The notes under the pieces were generated by a model. The model saw nothing but the letters and a program-made list of their open reading frames with translations, ran no database searches and was not told the DNA's origin. This document shows positions 1 to 8,305 of a stretch of DNA of 64,000 bases, one piece after another (position 1 is the first letter of the stretch; the number at the start of each line of letters is the position of its first letter). The stretch spans positions 1 to 64,000 of the forward strand of contig DIYH01000025.1 of assembly GCA_002435755.1 (NCBI GenBank), read 5' to 3'. The DNA comes from Flammeovirgaceae bacterium UBA6059. Its GTDB lineage: Bacteria; Bacteroidota; Bacteroidia; Cytophagales; Cyclobacteriaceae. Made by a program: the position numbers and the translations under genes.

Positions 1-77
1 AAACCCAAACGTACTAGAGTCGAAGCAAGACTTGTTTTAGATTTAGGTGAGGTTGTTAAGAATTCAAGTTGCATCAA

Positions 78-1901
78 TCAGTTTTTGTTGAGTTGCTCAA
101 GTGTCTTCAATCGCTGATTGATATGATTAAATCTTTGTTCTGATTCTATCAAATGCAATGTCAATTCCTCTATCTTCTTTAAAAGCAGTAAGTTCATCTC
201 ACTGATGCTCATACCTGACTTCTCAAGCTCTGCGGCACTGGGCACTTCCGGAAGATGTCCATATTCTTCAATGTATCGCTTGACTTCTTCCAGGGTCTTG
301 AGATCATAGTCATCTTCAAATACATAGTCCGGAGCATTGGCTAAAGATTCGATAACCAGTTCGTCTGCTACAAGACCACCATTGACAAGAAGATCAAATT
401 CATCTGACACAAATGGTGTATTGATACCTAGTCTTCCGTCCAGCACGAAACTGGTATCATTGACTTGTGTCCAGGGGTAGGTACTTTGGGCAAAATCTGT
501 ACTTACATAAGAGGCGGTAAAGCCTTGGCCTATATCAGTACCGTTACCTCCGCTCGTAAGGAACTCAACGTACAAGGCGTGATTTGAAGAAGTTGTGATT
601 TCTGGTAAATAAGTGGTCCTGTATTCACCTAGCAATGGAGCTCCACGGTTTTCACCGTCATAAATCCTTAGATAATCGCTTGGGCAAGTAAAGTCAAAGG
701 AATCAAAGGTTAATCTCACCTCGCTCCCATCCATTGGTTTAATAAGCCAGGCTTTGGAAGTCTTGTTATCATATTCACTGACACCAGGCCCATAGTTTAA
801 TGAACCAGAATTGGCATAAAGTGGACTTAGTGTAGGATTATCAAAACCGAGATTACCATAAAAATCAAGCTCTTCAATTTGGGTGATTGTTCCGCCATTG
901 GTATCAGTAGTCTCTAGCCTAAATCTGCTGTAACCAGCATCATGATTTACTTCAAAGGTTTTGGTTTCATTCCAACTCCAACTTGCAAATGATACATAAT
1001 CCATTTCAATCCATGGTCCACCATCAATGGCTCCATAAAGCCAGAACTTCTTAGGTGCGGTATTGGGGTCATCACCCCTAATTCTATATTCAGTAAGTTC
1101 ATATTGAGCACACCCACTGATTTCATACTGGATCCACGAATCTTCATCATCGTATCGCCAACGTGTCGAGGTGTTGTTATCAAATGCTTTAGAAGGGGCA
1201 TAAGATGAATTGTATTGCCCTATTGCACTAACTTGACCGCCTAGCTCATTATATAAATTGATCATGCTACCCATAACCTCCGGAACTACAGGTGGTGGTG
1301 GAAGAATCTCTCCGGAGACATGAATATTGTCAATCCACATATGGTTATTATATCGAGGATTAGTATCCTCATGGTAGCTAATGAACCTTACCTGCATTTG
1401 TACGATACTTCCACCGACCCCAGTCAAATAGGGTTGTAAATTGATTATTGTTTCTTCCCATCCAGAAGTAAGTCCACTATTCATATATACAGTAAACCAG
1501 TCATTCTGATTTATCTTAATTTGCACCCTGAATGTGCCTTCTTGATGGGAATAAAGTTGGGAACTCAGGTTACACTGAAAAGAAAAAATGTGGTTCTTGG
1601 ATGTGCTTCCAAACTCAAAAATAGGACTTGTCCAAATAGCGGTGCGCACATTGTTATCGCTCGAACTCCAACTTTCATAACCGTCCGCCAGTATAGCATA
1701 TTGGCCGGTTTGACCATTATATACTCCAGAAGCCCCGTTTATTAATTTCCAGTCAAACCCTCCATTGTTTGTCCATTCTGTAATGGATTCGGGACCTTCA
1801 AAACCATTAAAATATGGTAACTGACTGATGGTGGTCTGGGCATATGAGCGTATAGCCAGCAGAAGATATATCGTTAATAATAATCCAAAAAAACGTTTCA
1901 T
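78..1901 (-). CDS. Secreted multidomain protein (MAM-like, discoidin, CUB)
   Basis: The protein has 607 residues. A signal peptide covers residues 1-22 and ends in SYAQ. Residues about 28-197 look like a MAM/jelly-roll beta-sandwich (WTSPIF, MWIDNIHVSG). Residues about 210-350 resemble an F5/8 type C (discoidin) domain (AFDNNTSTRW, WIQYEI). Residues about 357-470 resemble a CUB domain (DYLRIYDGEN). The last 120 residues match the C-terminal module common on Bacteroidota secreted proteins: an LGINT...LLVNG strand, then a YDLKTLEEV...HLPEVPSA helix and a terminal coiled coil. This points to a secreted carbohydrate- or protein-binding protein. There is no clear T9SS sorting domain. It starts 6 bases after the beta-barrel gene upstream and is probably the last gene of the RHS-associated run. 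Domain assignment is from pattern only; the ligand is unknown. Confidence 0.8.
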   Translation of the reverse strand: MKRFFGLLLTIYLLLAIRSYAQTTISQLPYFNGFEGPESITEWTNNGGFDWKLINGASGVYNGQTGQYAILADGYESWSSSDNNVRTAIWTSPIFEFGSTSKNHIFSFQCNLSSQLYSHQEGTFRVQIKINQNDWFTVYMNSGLTSGWEETIINLQPYLTGVGGSIVQMQVRFISYHEDTNPRYNNHMWIDNIHVSGEILPPPPVVPEVMGSMINLYNELGGQVSAIGQYNSSYAPSKAFDNNTSTRWRYDDEDSWIQYEISGCAQYELTEYRIRGDDPNTAPKKFWLYGAIDGGPWIEMDYVSFASWSWNETKTFEVNHDAGYSRFRLETTDTNGGTITQIEELDFYGNLGFDNPTLSPLYANSGSLNYGPGVSEYDNKTSKAWLIKPMDGSEVRLTFDSFDFTCPSDYLRIYDGENRGAPLLGEYRTTYLPEITTSSNHALYVEFLTSGGNGTDIGQGFTASYVSTDFAQSTYPWTQVNDTSFVLDGRLGINTPFVSDEFDLLVNGGLVADELVIESLANAPDYVFEDDYDLKTLEEVKRYIEEYGHLPEVPSAAELEKSGMSISEMNLLLLKKIEELTLHLIESEQRFNHINQRLKTLEQLNKN

Positions 1902-1907
1902 AGTATT

Positions 1908-3353
1908 TCAATTTATCATCACACCAAACCGAACCACCCATGGACTGGGATAGGGTTCGTTTTTATCGTGCGTTAGATTGTACAGTATATGCAGGTTGCT
2001 TTTAACCCTTCCTTTGATTGTGATGGTCTTCCCAAGCCCAGCAAGAAGGTTAGTTATAGAAACATTGGACAGCAGCTCCTCACCTTGAAACTTGCCCCAA
2101 AACCGCTCTCCCTCGACGTGGAGATAGTATCCCCGAAAGAAAGTAAACTCTCCAAAGACCCGTGCCGCGGGTCCGAAATCAAACGACTCCTCTTCAACAT
2201 CACCAAAATTAAAATCGGTGCGATAGGTCACTCCGGCACCCAGGAGGAGTTTTTCTGCCGCCTTCCACCCTACCCAGGGTGACAGGTCGATATGGGTGAT
2301 GTCTCCCAGTTGCAGCTGTAGATTGCCACCATAAACGAACCGGTCTTTAAAACTCAACTGTGCCCTGTCGGCGCTATCATAAGTACCAAGCACTACTTCA
2401 CGCTGCTGGATGTCACGCACCTGCTCATAGGCGGCCGTTAACTCTTCCGTATGTTGAGACAGTGCAGCCCGTGCTGAGGTAAGCTCGGTACGCTCTTTGA
2501 TCATGGCCAGTACGCGATCACTTTTGACTGGCTCGGCTAAAGCAGCCAACGGGGCATCACCAAACACCTGCTCCTGCAGTTGGTCTTCATTCACAGCTTG
2601 CAGTCCTCCTTCCTGCAAGTATTGCTCACTCTTTTGGGTCAGCTCCTGCTCCATGGCTGTACTGGTTTCTTCCTGAAGTGTATTGAGGCGCTCTTTGGTC
2701 TGGTCGGACAGGCTGTCCCGGTCCGTTATCAATGGCTTCAATGTCCTGGCCTGACTTATCCGCCCATCGGTGGCCTCATCTGCATACGCCATGCTTCTGT
2801 TTTCAGCTTCCTGTTTTATCCTTGCGCTATCTATTTGACTGAGTGTATCCACCCCTGTTAACTGTTCCTTGTACTCATCATAGCTGCGCTTGAGTACTTC
2901 TGCCTCCTGGTACTCATCAGAGAGGTCAGCCAGCTCAACTCCTCGCTGGTGATGGGCGATGAACTGTTCTTTGAGTTTGGCCCAATCTATGTTCCGCTTG
3001 TGCTGCTTTACAGCCCCGATCTTTTGATCGTAAGCGGCTATTTGCTCTTCGTGGGCTTGCTGCATAGCCTTGTAGCGCCTTGATTCGGGTCGCGCCTTCC
3101 AGCGGTCCTTCAGTCTTTGTTTGTCTTCCTTGTACCGTTTTTCTAAGTGATTTAGCTTGTCAAGGCTGTCTTTTTTGAGTAACTCAAACTGCTCTTGCAA
3201 GCCTTTTAACTCCTCTTTGTATTTGCTATCTACCGAAATGTTCGAATCAAATTGAGCATGGCTAAAATGGTAACCCAGTAGAAATAGGATCATTATCCAA
3301 AACGAGGATGCTTGACAGCAAGTAAAAAATCGATATGGTAATCGGCTATTCAA
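1908..3353 (-). CDS. Coiled-coil protein with C-terminal outer-membrane beta-barrel-like domain
   Basis: The protein has 481 residues. A hydrophobic signal segment (residues about 19-33) ends in SHAQ. A long charged region (about 40-325) is rich in K, E, Q and R and predicted as alpha-helical coiled coil. The last 150 residues have alternating aromatic/polar strands (YGGNLQLQLGDI, LLLGAGVTYRTDF, YLHVEGERFWG) and end in WVVRFGVMIN, as in small outer-membrane barrels. The start is 2 bases after the stop of the RHS gene upstream, so the two are likely co-translated. Such a gene next to RHS/SpvB-like genes could anchor, export or display the RHS protein, but that is inference. An internal Met at residue 21 is an alternative start. 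I do not recognise a named family. Confidence 0.75.
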   Translation of the reverse strand: MNSRLPYRFFTCCQASSFWIMILFLLGYHFSHAQFDSNISVDSKYKEELKGLQEQFELLKKDSLDKLNHLEKRYKEDKQRLKDRWKARPESRRYKAMQQAHEEQIAAYDQKIGAVKQHKRNIDWAKLKEQFIAHHQRGVELADLSDEYQEAEVLKRSYDEYKEQLTGVDTLSQIDSARIKQEAENRSMAYADEATDGRISQARTLKPLITDRDSLSDQTKERLNTLQEETSTAMEQELTQKSEQYLQEGGLQAVNEDQLQEQVFGDAPLAALAEPVKSDRVLAMIKERTELTSARAALSQHTEELTAAYEQVRDIQQREVVLGTYDSADRAQLSFKDRFVYGGNLQLQLGDITHIDLSPWVGWKAAEKLLLGAGVTYRTDFNFGDVEEESFDFGPAARVFGEFTFFRGYYLHVEGERFWGKFQGEELLSNVSITNLLAGLGKTITIKGRVKSNLHILYNLTHDKNEPYPSPWVVRFGVMIN

Positions 3354-3355
3354 GC

Positions 3356-6286
3356 TTATGGCTGTTCATTGACATAGTGGTACTCGTACTTCCTGAGGTA
3401 GTCGCCGTGATGGTCCTTGACCCACTGAAGCCGACCAAACACATCATACTCGTAGGTAGTGATCTTACCGTTAGGATCAGTTTCCGTAAGGACTCCTACT
3501 AAAGGTTGGTGAGTGTAGCTAACGGTAACTCCATTGGCAGTTTTAGACTCCATCATCGAATGTGACCCTTGGTCATATTGATAGGTGGTTGTTATCAAAC
3601 CGTTATCGGACTCATCCAAAACATTACCATATAGATCATATTCATTAAATCTTTTAGCTAGACGATATCGTGAATCTCGAATAGGAACATACTCAATGTC
3701 TACCACATAAGGGCTGAAGTTATCACTCGACTCACCAACTTCTAAAGGCTCGTTTAGATCAAGAGTGTAAACATCACTAGGGTATATTTGAAGAAGGTCA
3801 GTCGGATGAGGGATCTGTGGTATATTGAACACTTTATATGTCATCAAAGAGGCACCAATAACCTTATTATCCTTGTATTGGACTACTTCAATTGGAGCAG
3901 ATAGAGTTTTTCCAATTTTCAGCAGTGCAATCGCTCTTGACGTCTCATTTCCACTTTGAGAAGCATTCGGATAATCAAAGGGATAGGTGTAGGTCGTTTT
4001 AAAGACTGCACCATCACTATCTATTACCCGCTGTTCCCTGAGCTGCATATGGTCTAGCTCGTAGTTATAATAGGTCCAGTACTCTATTTTGTCCCATGGT
4101 TCATCCATGTCCATGCTAGAGTGGAAAGAAAAGGCCTGATACATAGGTTGGGAGATGAATTCATACTCACCAACCAACAACCTCTCTCCCACTCCTTGGA
4201 CTACCCTGATCGCCTTGATAGTCTTCTTCGCACTCAGATCGAATCGAAATTGATTCTTTGTTTCCTGGACTATATCTCCATTCGCATTCTTAATAACGAT
4301 GCGTTTAGGAAGTCCGCGCTCCCAGCCCTTGTAAGTGTGGCTGGCAAAGGGTGAGGAATAAACACCCTTAGCTGTCGAGATAACATTGTTGGAGTTGTAG
4401 ACGAACTCCCTTTGTTCAGTTACTATCGGAAGTCCATCTGGTCTATCCTCAAAATTATGGAAATGATACTCGGTAGACGCACCATCAGATCGTCTCTCTA
4501 TCACTTTCGCGTAACCCATATCTGAGCCTCCGAGATCATAGATACTATTAAGGGCAACCTGATTGAGAATTAAGAAATCCGAAGAGCACCCAGGGTCAAT
4601 TGTAATACCAAAGAAGTCCTCAGGTTGATCTATTTGTGTATAATAATCATGGTACCTCGGTAAGTAGAATCTTCCACCGTAGTATTCATAGTCCGTAATA
4701 ACATCATTATCGGTAGAAGAGCCTTCTGAAGCTACAATTCGTTTTATTCTTACCCCAGGCCCTATACCTCCTGTTGAAACTCCACTTTCGTCATCTAAGC
4801 TTTGACCTTCGTTATTTTCATAGATATAGGTGATGTTCCCACCAGTCGGTAAGATCTGTGTCTTTAGCAAGCCGATACTGGCAAAGGGTATATCATCTTC
4901 GGTAATGTAAAGATTGCTAGTGGTTCGGGGAGCTCTATCTACCCCACCATAGCTATCATCACCATATTTTGTCCTTGGATAATGTCTTAAATTGGCATTA
5001 TCAACTTGCAAATTATAATTGTTGTAGCCCCAGTGATCATCAAAGGATATCGACAAACCACTCTGTCTTTTGAACAACTTGTCTGGATAATAATACTCAA
5101 ATTGTCTTAAGCTAATTCGACTAGTACCGTCGGTCCCAACACGGTCGATACTAGTCAGGTAAGGACGCTTACATAAGGAATTCGAGCATACAAGATCGGC
5201 GTGCGGACCATCAATCGAATTGAAATACTGTATCTCAAAATCAAACCTGGCTACTTGGGTGGCGGTGTGGTCATTTACCAAAATTGATTTTAATGCCAGC
5301 ATCTCAGGCACATCCAACCTTGGGTTGGGGTCATATTCGAAGATCACCTCTCCCATATCTGATGATATCTTGTTCAGATAAGGTGAGCTAATAATTGAAG
5401 TATTAATGGTCTCTATTTGATCATCAGGTAGCTGCTGACAACTACCATCTAACATCGTCACCATTTGATAATGCTTTTCTGTTAAGGTATAGCTGCTCAA
5501 CGTAGATTTATCTACATAATCAAACCTCGCTACTACCTGTCCATCAGGAGCGACTATACGGGTAAGATACCATGCTGTGACATAGGTAAGTGGACCTGTG
5601 GTGCGGGTGGGCAGACCATCAATTGTGCTTTGTGTTGTCATGGTCTCCTGAGAATCGGGATCTTCACCTAAATAGTAGATAAAACCATTGGGATCTTTTA
5701 CCGTAAACCTACCTTCCGGATTAGTACAGAAGTTTGTAGTGATTGACAGATTACTATACGGCATGGTGTGGAACTCGCCTTCTGAGACAAACATCTTGGT
5801 AGATATTCCCGGCAGGTTGATATGGAATATGTCCGGCTCACCATCTGCCGCACCTAATGCTATTTGCCTTTTTTCGGCAAAGGTCAGGTTCTCGAGTGTC
5901 GCTTGATCAGTACCGCAGTAACCGTGTAAAGATGGTGTTGTCATCATCTCATCAGGGTTACCTTTTACCACCCTGGTAATAGCACCTCCCGTGCTCAGTG
6001 ACCAACCTAAGCCGACCGGTCCTGCTATGGCATTGAGCTTGGTACCCCTGGCATGATAGGTCAAGCCTATATCTACTGTAGCCATTCTCCCTGGTAAGGT
6101 GGTCAGGGGTACTGCTATCTGGGGAAGCCCCGAATAGTGATTGATCGGAGCACTCGCGTATGCACTGATAGCAGCTACTGCCGGAGACACGGGCGCTTGT
6201 TGAGCCCAGGCAGATTGACTCGCTACCACAATAGCTGCCAAAGCAATGACAATCAACTTTTGGGTCGTATGCTTAAAAAATCTCAT
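3356..6286 (-). CDS. RHS/SpvB-like YD-repeat protein without toxin tip
   Basis: The chosen start at 6286 gives 976 residues and a clean signal peptide (MRFFKHTTQK then hydrophobic residues, cut near SAWAQ). The frame is open 13 codons further, to 6325. The N-terminus resembles the SpvB/TcaC-type opening of Bacteroidota RHS proteins (YSGLPQIAVPL, GLTYHARGTKL, GPVGLGWSLS). The middle is a long beta-rich shell region. YD-type repeats appear only at the C-terminus (YDLYGNVLDE, TTYEYDVFGRLQWVKD), which ends in YEYHYVNEQP with no hypervariable C-terminal domain. In Bacteroidota this form commonly sits beside a DUF6443-type RHS protein, as it does here. It could be a shell or accessory part of the RHS system, or a standalone surface protein. 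Confidence 0.85.
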   Translation of the reverse strand: MRFFKHTTQKLIVIALAAIVVASQSAWAQQAPVSPAVAAISAYASAPINHYSGLPQIAVPLTTLPGRMATVDIGLTYHARGTKLNAIAGPVGLGWSLSTGGAITRVVKGNPDEMMTTPSLHGYCGTDQATLENLTFAEKRQIALGAADGEPDIFHINLPGISTKMFVSEGEFHTMPYSNLSITTNFCTNPEGRFTVKDPNGFIYYLGEDPDSQETMTTQSTIDGLPTRTTGPLTYVTAWYLTRIVAPDGQVVARFDYVDKSTLSSYTLTEKHYQMVTMLDGSCQQLPDDQIETINTSIISSPYLNKISSDMGEVIFEYDPNPRLDVPEMLALKSILVNDHTATQVARFDFEIQYFNSIDGPHADLVCSNSLCKRPYLTSIDRVGTDGTSRISLRQFEYYYPDKLFKRQSGLSISFDDHWGYNNYNLQVDNANLRHYPRTKYGDDSYGGVDRAPRTTSNLYITEDDIPFASIGLLKTQILPTGGNITYIYENNEGQSLDDESGVSTGGIGPGVRIKRIVASEGSSTDNDVITDYEYYGGRFYLPRYHDYYTQIDQPEDFFGITIDPGCSSDFLILNQVALNSIYDLGGSDMGYAKVIERRSDGASTEYHFHNFEDRPDGLPIVTEQREFVYNSNNVISTAKGVYSSPFASHTYKGWERGLPKRIVIKNANGDIVQETKNQFRFDLSAKKTIKAIRVVQGVGERLLVGEYEFISQPMYQAFSFHSSMDMDEPWDKIEYWTYYNYELDHMQLREQRVIDSDGAVFKTTYTYPFDYPNASQSGNETSRAIALLKIGKTLSAPIEVVQYKDNKVIGASLMTYKVFNIPQIPHPTDLLQIYPSDVYTLDLNEPLEVGESSDNFSPYVVDIEYVPIRDSRYRLAKRFNEYDLYGNVLDESDNGLITTTYQYDQGSHSMMESKTANGVTVSYTHQPLVGVLTETDPNGKITTYEYDVFGRLQWVKDHHGDYLRKYEYHYVNEQP

Positions 6287-6332
6287 CTTATTCTTGATAT
6301 TTTTCCTGTATTGATATCCATTCACTCTATAT

Positions 6333-6806
6333 CTATTGTCTGATTAGGCCCTGCCATAGCCTTTCATTAGAGAAGCTGATTGGGTTCAAACCTTCCATAT
6401 AAGCCGTAGCTTTGACATTGGCATTGTACATTTTGATAGCACTGCGAGTTCGCTTCTTGGCCATTACCCTAAAAGCTACGGAAGCTATAGCAGCACCAAT
6501 GCCAATTCCGAGTGAGGCCAAATTGCCCTCACCACCTGCTAGTTCGGTACCTAGCTGCCAGCCAACTAAAAACCCACCGACAGAAGCCATCACTGTTGAT
6601 ACATCAGCATTCCATTTGGCTTTGGACATCTCTCCATAGGCCTCATTGTAAGGAAGCATCACATCCCGCGCTTCCCGTAAAGTGATAGGCTCGCTACCCA
6701 AGAAGATAGCCGACTTGTGCATGATCAATGTATCCGGTGACTGACCATTGGAAATCAACGGGCAGGATAGGAATACGATGAGAATAAGAGATTTGAATAT
6801 TTTCAT
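6333..6806 (-). CDS. Small secreted or membrane protein with glycine-rich segments
   Basis: The protein has 157 residues with an N-terminal signal peptide (MKIFKSLILIVFLSCPLISNGQ). Residues about 70-112 form two hydrophobic glycine/alanine-rich segments (ASVGGFLVGWQLGTEL and NLASLGIGIGAAIASVAF) resembling glycine-zipper or paired membrane helices, followed by a basic patch (AKKRTRSA). No catalytic motif is visible. It lies between the transposase and the second RHS gene, on the same strand, 46 bases before the preferred RHS start. It may belong to the RHS transcription unit. Function not recognised. Confidence 0.7.
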   Translation of the reverse strand: MKIFKSLILIVFLSCPLISNGQSPDTLIMHKSAIFLGSEPITLREARDVMLPYNEAYGEMSKAKWNADVSTVMASVGGFLVGWQLGTELAGGEGNLASLGIGIGAAIASVAFRVMAKKRTRSAIKMYNANVKATAYMEGLNPISFSNERLWQGLIRQ

Positions 6807-6988
6807 AAGTTGATGCTCTTTAATTCTTCAAGATCTTCATACAGTCCTCTAAGGAAGACGCTGCGGAGGTTGTAGTGGACAGTGGTACAATCCGCATTGT
6901 TCTCAACATGACGCAAGTCTTCTGGCATAGCCAAATGCGGTGGTATGACTTGTGCCCGGACTTTCATTTTATATCTCAACACCATCAT
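6803..6988 (-). CDS. Doubtful small ORF overlapping a REP-like element
   Basis: This ORF of up to 61 codons (54 from the Met at 6967) begins one base after the transposase stop and overlaps the next gene by ATGA, which is the packing expected of a real gene. However, its first third lies over the palindromic element at 6912-6955, and no family is recognised. It has no membrane segment or catalytic motif. It may be real, or a chance frame through the repeat. Confidence 0.25.
   Translation of the reverse strand: MMVLRYKMKVRAQVIPPHLAMPEDLRHVENNADCTTVHYNLRSVFLRGLYEDLEELKSINL
6912..6955 (+). repeat. REP-like palindromic element, left copy
   Basis: The element begins CGCAAGTCTTC and ends GACTTGTG, with inverted arms CAAGTC and GACTTG separated by about 26 bases. 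It aligns over 44 bases, without gaps, to the reverse complement of the element at 7559-7602, with 29 identities counted by eye and both arms conserved. The two copies face each other around the transposase gene, as expected of the palindromes recognised by REP-associated tyrosine transposases. Confidence 0.6.
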
Positions 6989-7535
6989 AAATAGAACTTA
7001 CTTTCAGCAAACCTTCTTTTCCGGCATAGTTGCCAGCGCTGGAATACAAATAGTCTTCTGGCTCCCTCACAATGCCAGCTTCTACCGGATTGTTGTGAAC
7101 ATATGCCAGCTTTTGATCGATCCAATCTCCTTCAAGCTCTATCGGGTGATTGTCTTGTTGCCAGAATTGATATGTTGTGTTGTTTCCGTTTTTGCTAGCG
7201 GCTCGTTTCATCATCCAAAGCATCCACTCTTTTCTGCTCTCTTGCGGATGATCTTTGATTGCCTTGATGATCTTGACAGCAGTGAACTTCTTAAAGTCTC
7301 TGATGATAGATGGGAAAGGCATACCGTTGGAGTTCCTCCCAATAATCAAATGAATATGACTGCTCATAATCACATAACCATAGATCACCAGCCCTTTTTC
7401 ACGAGCACAGTAATCGAGGCTCTCTAACACTATATGAGCATACTCTTTGCGAATGAACACATCAATCCAGTTCACTACTGCCGTAGACAGGAAGTAGATA
7501 CCATCCGGATTGTTCATTTTATATTTTGTGCTCAT
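6969..7535 (-). CDS. REP-associated tyrosine transposase (Y1/IS200-like family)
   Basis: The protein has 188 residues of the Y1 single-strand transposase fold. The HUH metal motif is seen as SSHIHLI (HIH), and the likely catalytic tyrosine lies in the C-terminal helix KLAYVHNNPVEAG, a signature of this family. It opens with GIYFLSTAVVNWIDVF, typical of the Bacteroidota subgroup. Proteins of this kind cleave and join single-stranded DNA at REP-type hairpins and are usually domesticated single-copy genes rather than active insertion sequences. Here the gene is flanked by two inverted 44-bp palindromic elements. It looks intact. It interrupts the minus-strand run between the RHS toxin pair and the second RHS gene. 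Confidence 0.93.
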   Translation of the reverse strand: MSTKYKMNNPDGIYFLSTAVVNWIDVFIRKEYAHIVLESLDYCAREKGLVIYGYVIMSSHIHLIIGRNSNGMPFPSIIRDFKKFTAVKIIKAIKDHPQESRKEWMLWMMKRAASKNGNNTTYQFWQQDNHPIELEGDWIDQKLAYVHNNPVEAGIVREPEDYLYSSAGNYAGKEGLLKVSSIYDGVEI

Positions 7536-7558
7536 TTGTTCTCTTTATTTATTGATAG

Positions 7559-7602
7559 TCACAAGTCTCGCCCATCCTTTTCCCTACCCTGGAAGACTTG
7601 CG
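7559..7602 (-). repeat. REP-like palindromic element, right copy
   Basis: Read on the minus strand, the element begins CGCAAGTCTTCC and ends GACTTGTG, with the same arms, length and arm spacing as the copy at 6912-6955. It lies just upstream of the transposase start. A short direct repeat (CCATAATAAGG twice) follows at about 7603-7625 on the plus strand. Confidence 0.6.
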
Positions 7603-7633
7603 CCATAATAAGGCCATAATAAGGATTATCATA

Positions 7634-8305
7634 TTATGGAATCTCAAAGGCAATCTCTGTTATGCCTATTTTATCAATGCGCAAGTAACCATCTAACTGA
7701 TCTGGAAATTTTGGCATTGCTAAAGGTCTAATTGAGTTTGGCTTTTGATCAATGTCATATAAGAAAGTAGCTCTGTATGTTCCACTCTCCTGGCTAATGG
7801 AGTTAAGACTTATATAACTTAAATACTGTGACTTTCTTTTTATAAACACTGTTGATGTCAGTTTGCGAGTGATCATTGAATGTTGATCTGGATCTTGCGA
7901 TTCTGTTACAGCTTCAAGAAATTCCGTCACAGATTGCTGCCTTTGCCCAAGTAGTTCTAAATCTTCAAACCAACCATCACTTTGGGATCGAAACCTCATA
8001 GGAAGATAACTTGGAAAGAATCTCTCGTTATCCAAATACTCTGAACTGATATCCTCAAATGTCTCAGTAGAATCATTTTTACGCTTTAGAGCGAAATGGC
8101 CAAGAATTGGAGTTAAATTATCTAGGTAACAGTCAAAGTTGGTTTCATTATTAATCACAAGGAATAGGCCAATCTCGCTGTGGTCTCCTGTGTTAAACTT
8201 GACGAAAACAAGCTCACTTTTAAGAGAGTCCTGAAAATTCGGATACACATTCATAACACTAGAAAGATATATTGTATGTATGAGTAAGAATTGGGACATG
8301 ATCAT
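7634..8305 (-). CDS. Hypothetical secreted protein, candidate immunity protein of the RHS toxin
   Basis: The protein has 223 residues. Its ATG overlaps the RHS stop in an ATGA arrangement, so translation is very likely coupled. The N-terminus (SQFLLIHTIYLSSVMNVYP) is hydrophobic and could be a signal peptide. The rest is mixed alpha/beta with no motif I recognise (YRATFLYDIDQKP, YLRIDKIGITEIAFEIP). Small genes directly after a polymorphic RHS toxin usually encode the cognate immunity protein. A periplasmic location would fit a toxin acting in the envelope. The immunity role is inference from position only. Alternatives are an accessory lipoprotein-like factor or an unrelated gene. Confidence 0.75.
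   Translation of the reverse strand: MIMSQFLLIHTIYLSSVMNVYPNFQDSLKSELVFVKFNTGDHSEIGLFLVINNETNFDCYLDNLTPILGHFALKRKNDSTETFEDISSEYLDNERFFPSYLPMRFRSQSDGWFEDLELLGQRQQSVTEFLEAVTESQDPDQHSMITRKLTSTVFIKRKSQYLSYISLNSISQESGTYRATFLYDIDQKPNSIRPLAMPKFPDQLDGYLRIDKIGITEIAFEIP

Noticed and set aside
1..116. Plus-strand frame open from the window edge to a stop at about 116
   Set aside because: It overlaps the 3' end of the CUB-protein gene and shows no recognisable protein pattern; too short to judge as the end of a gene.
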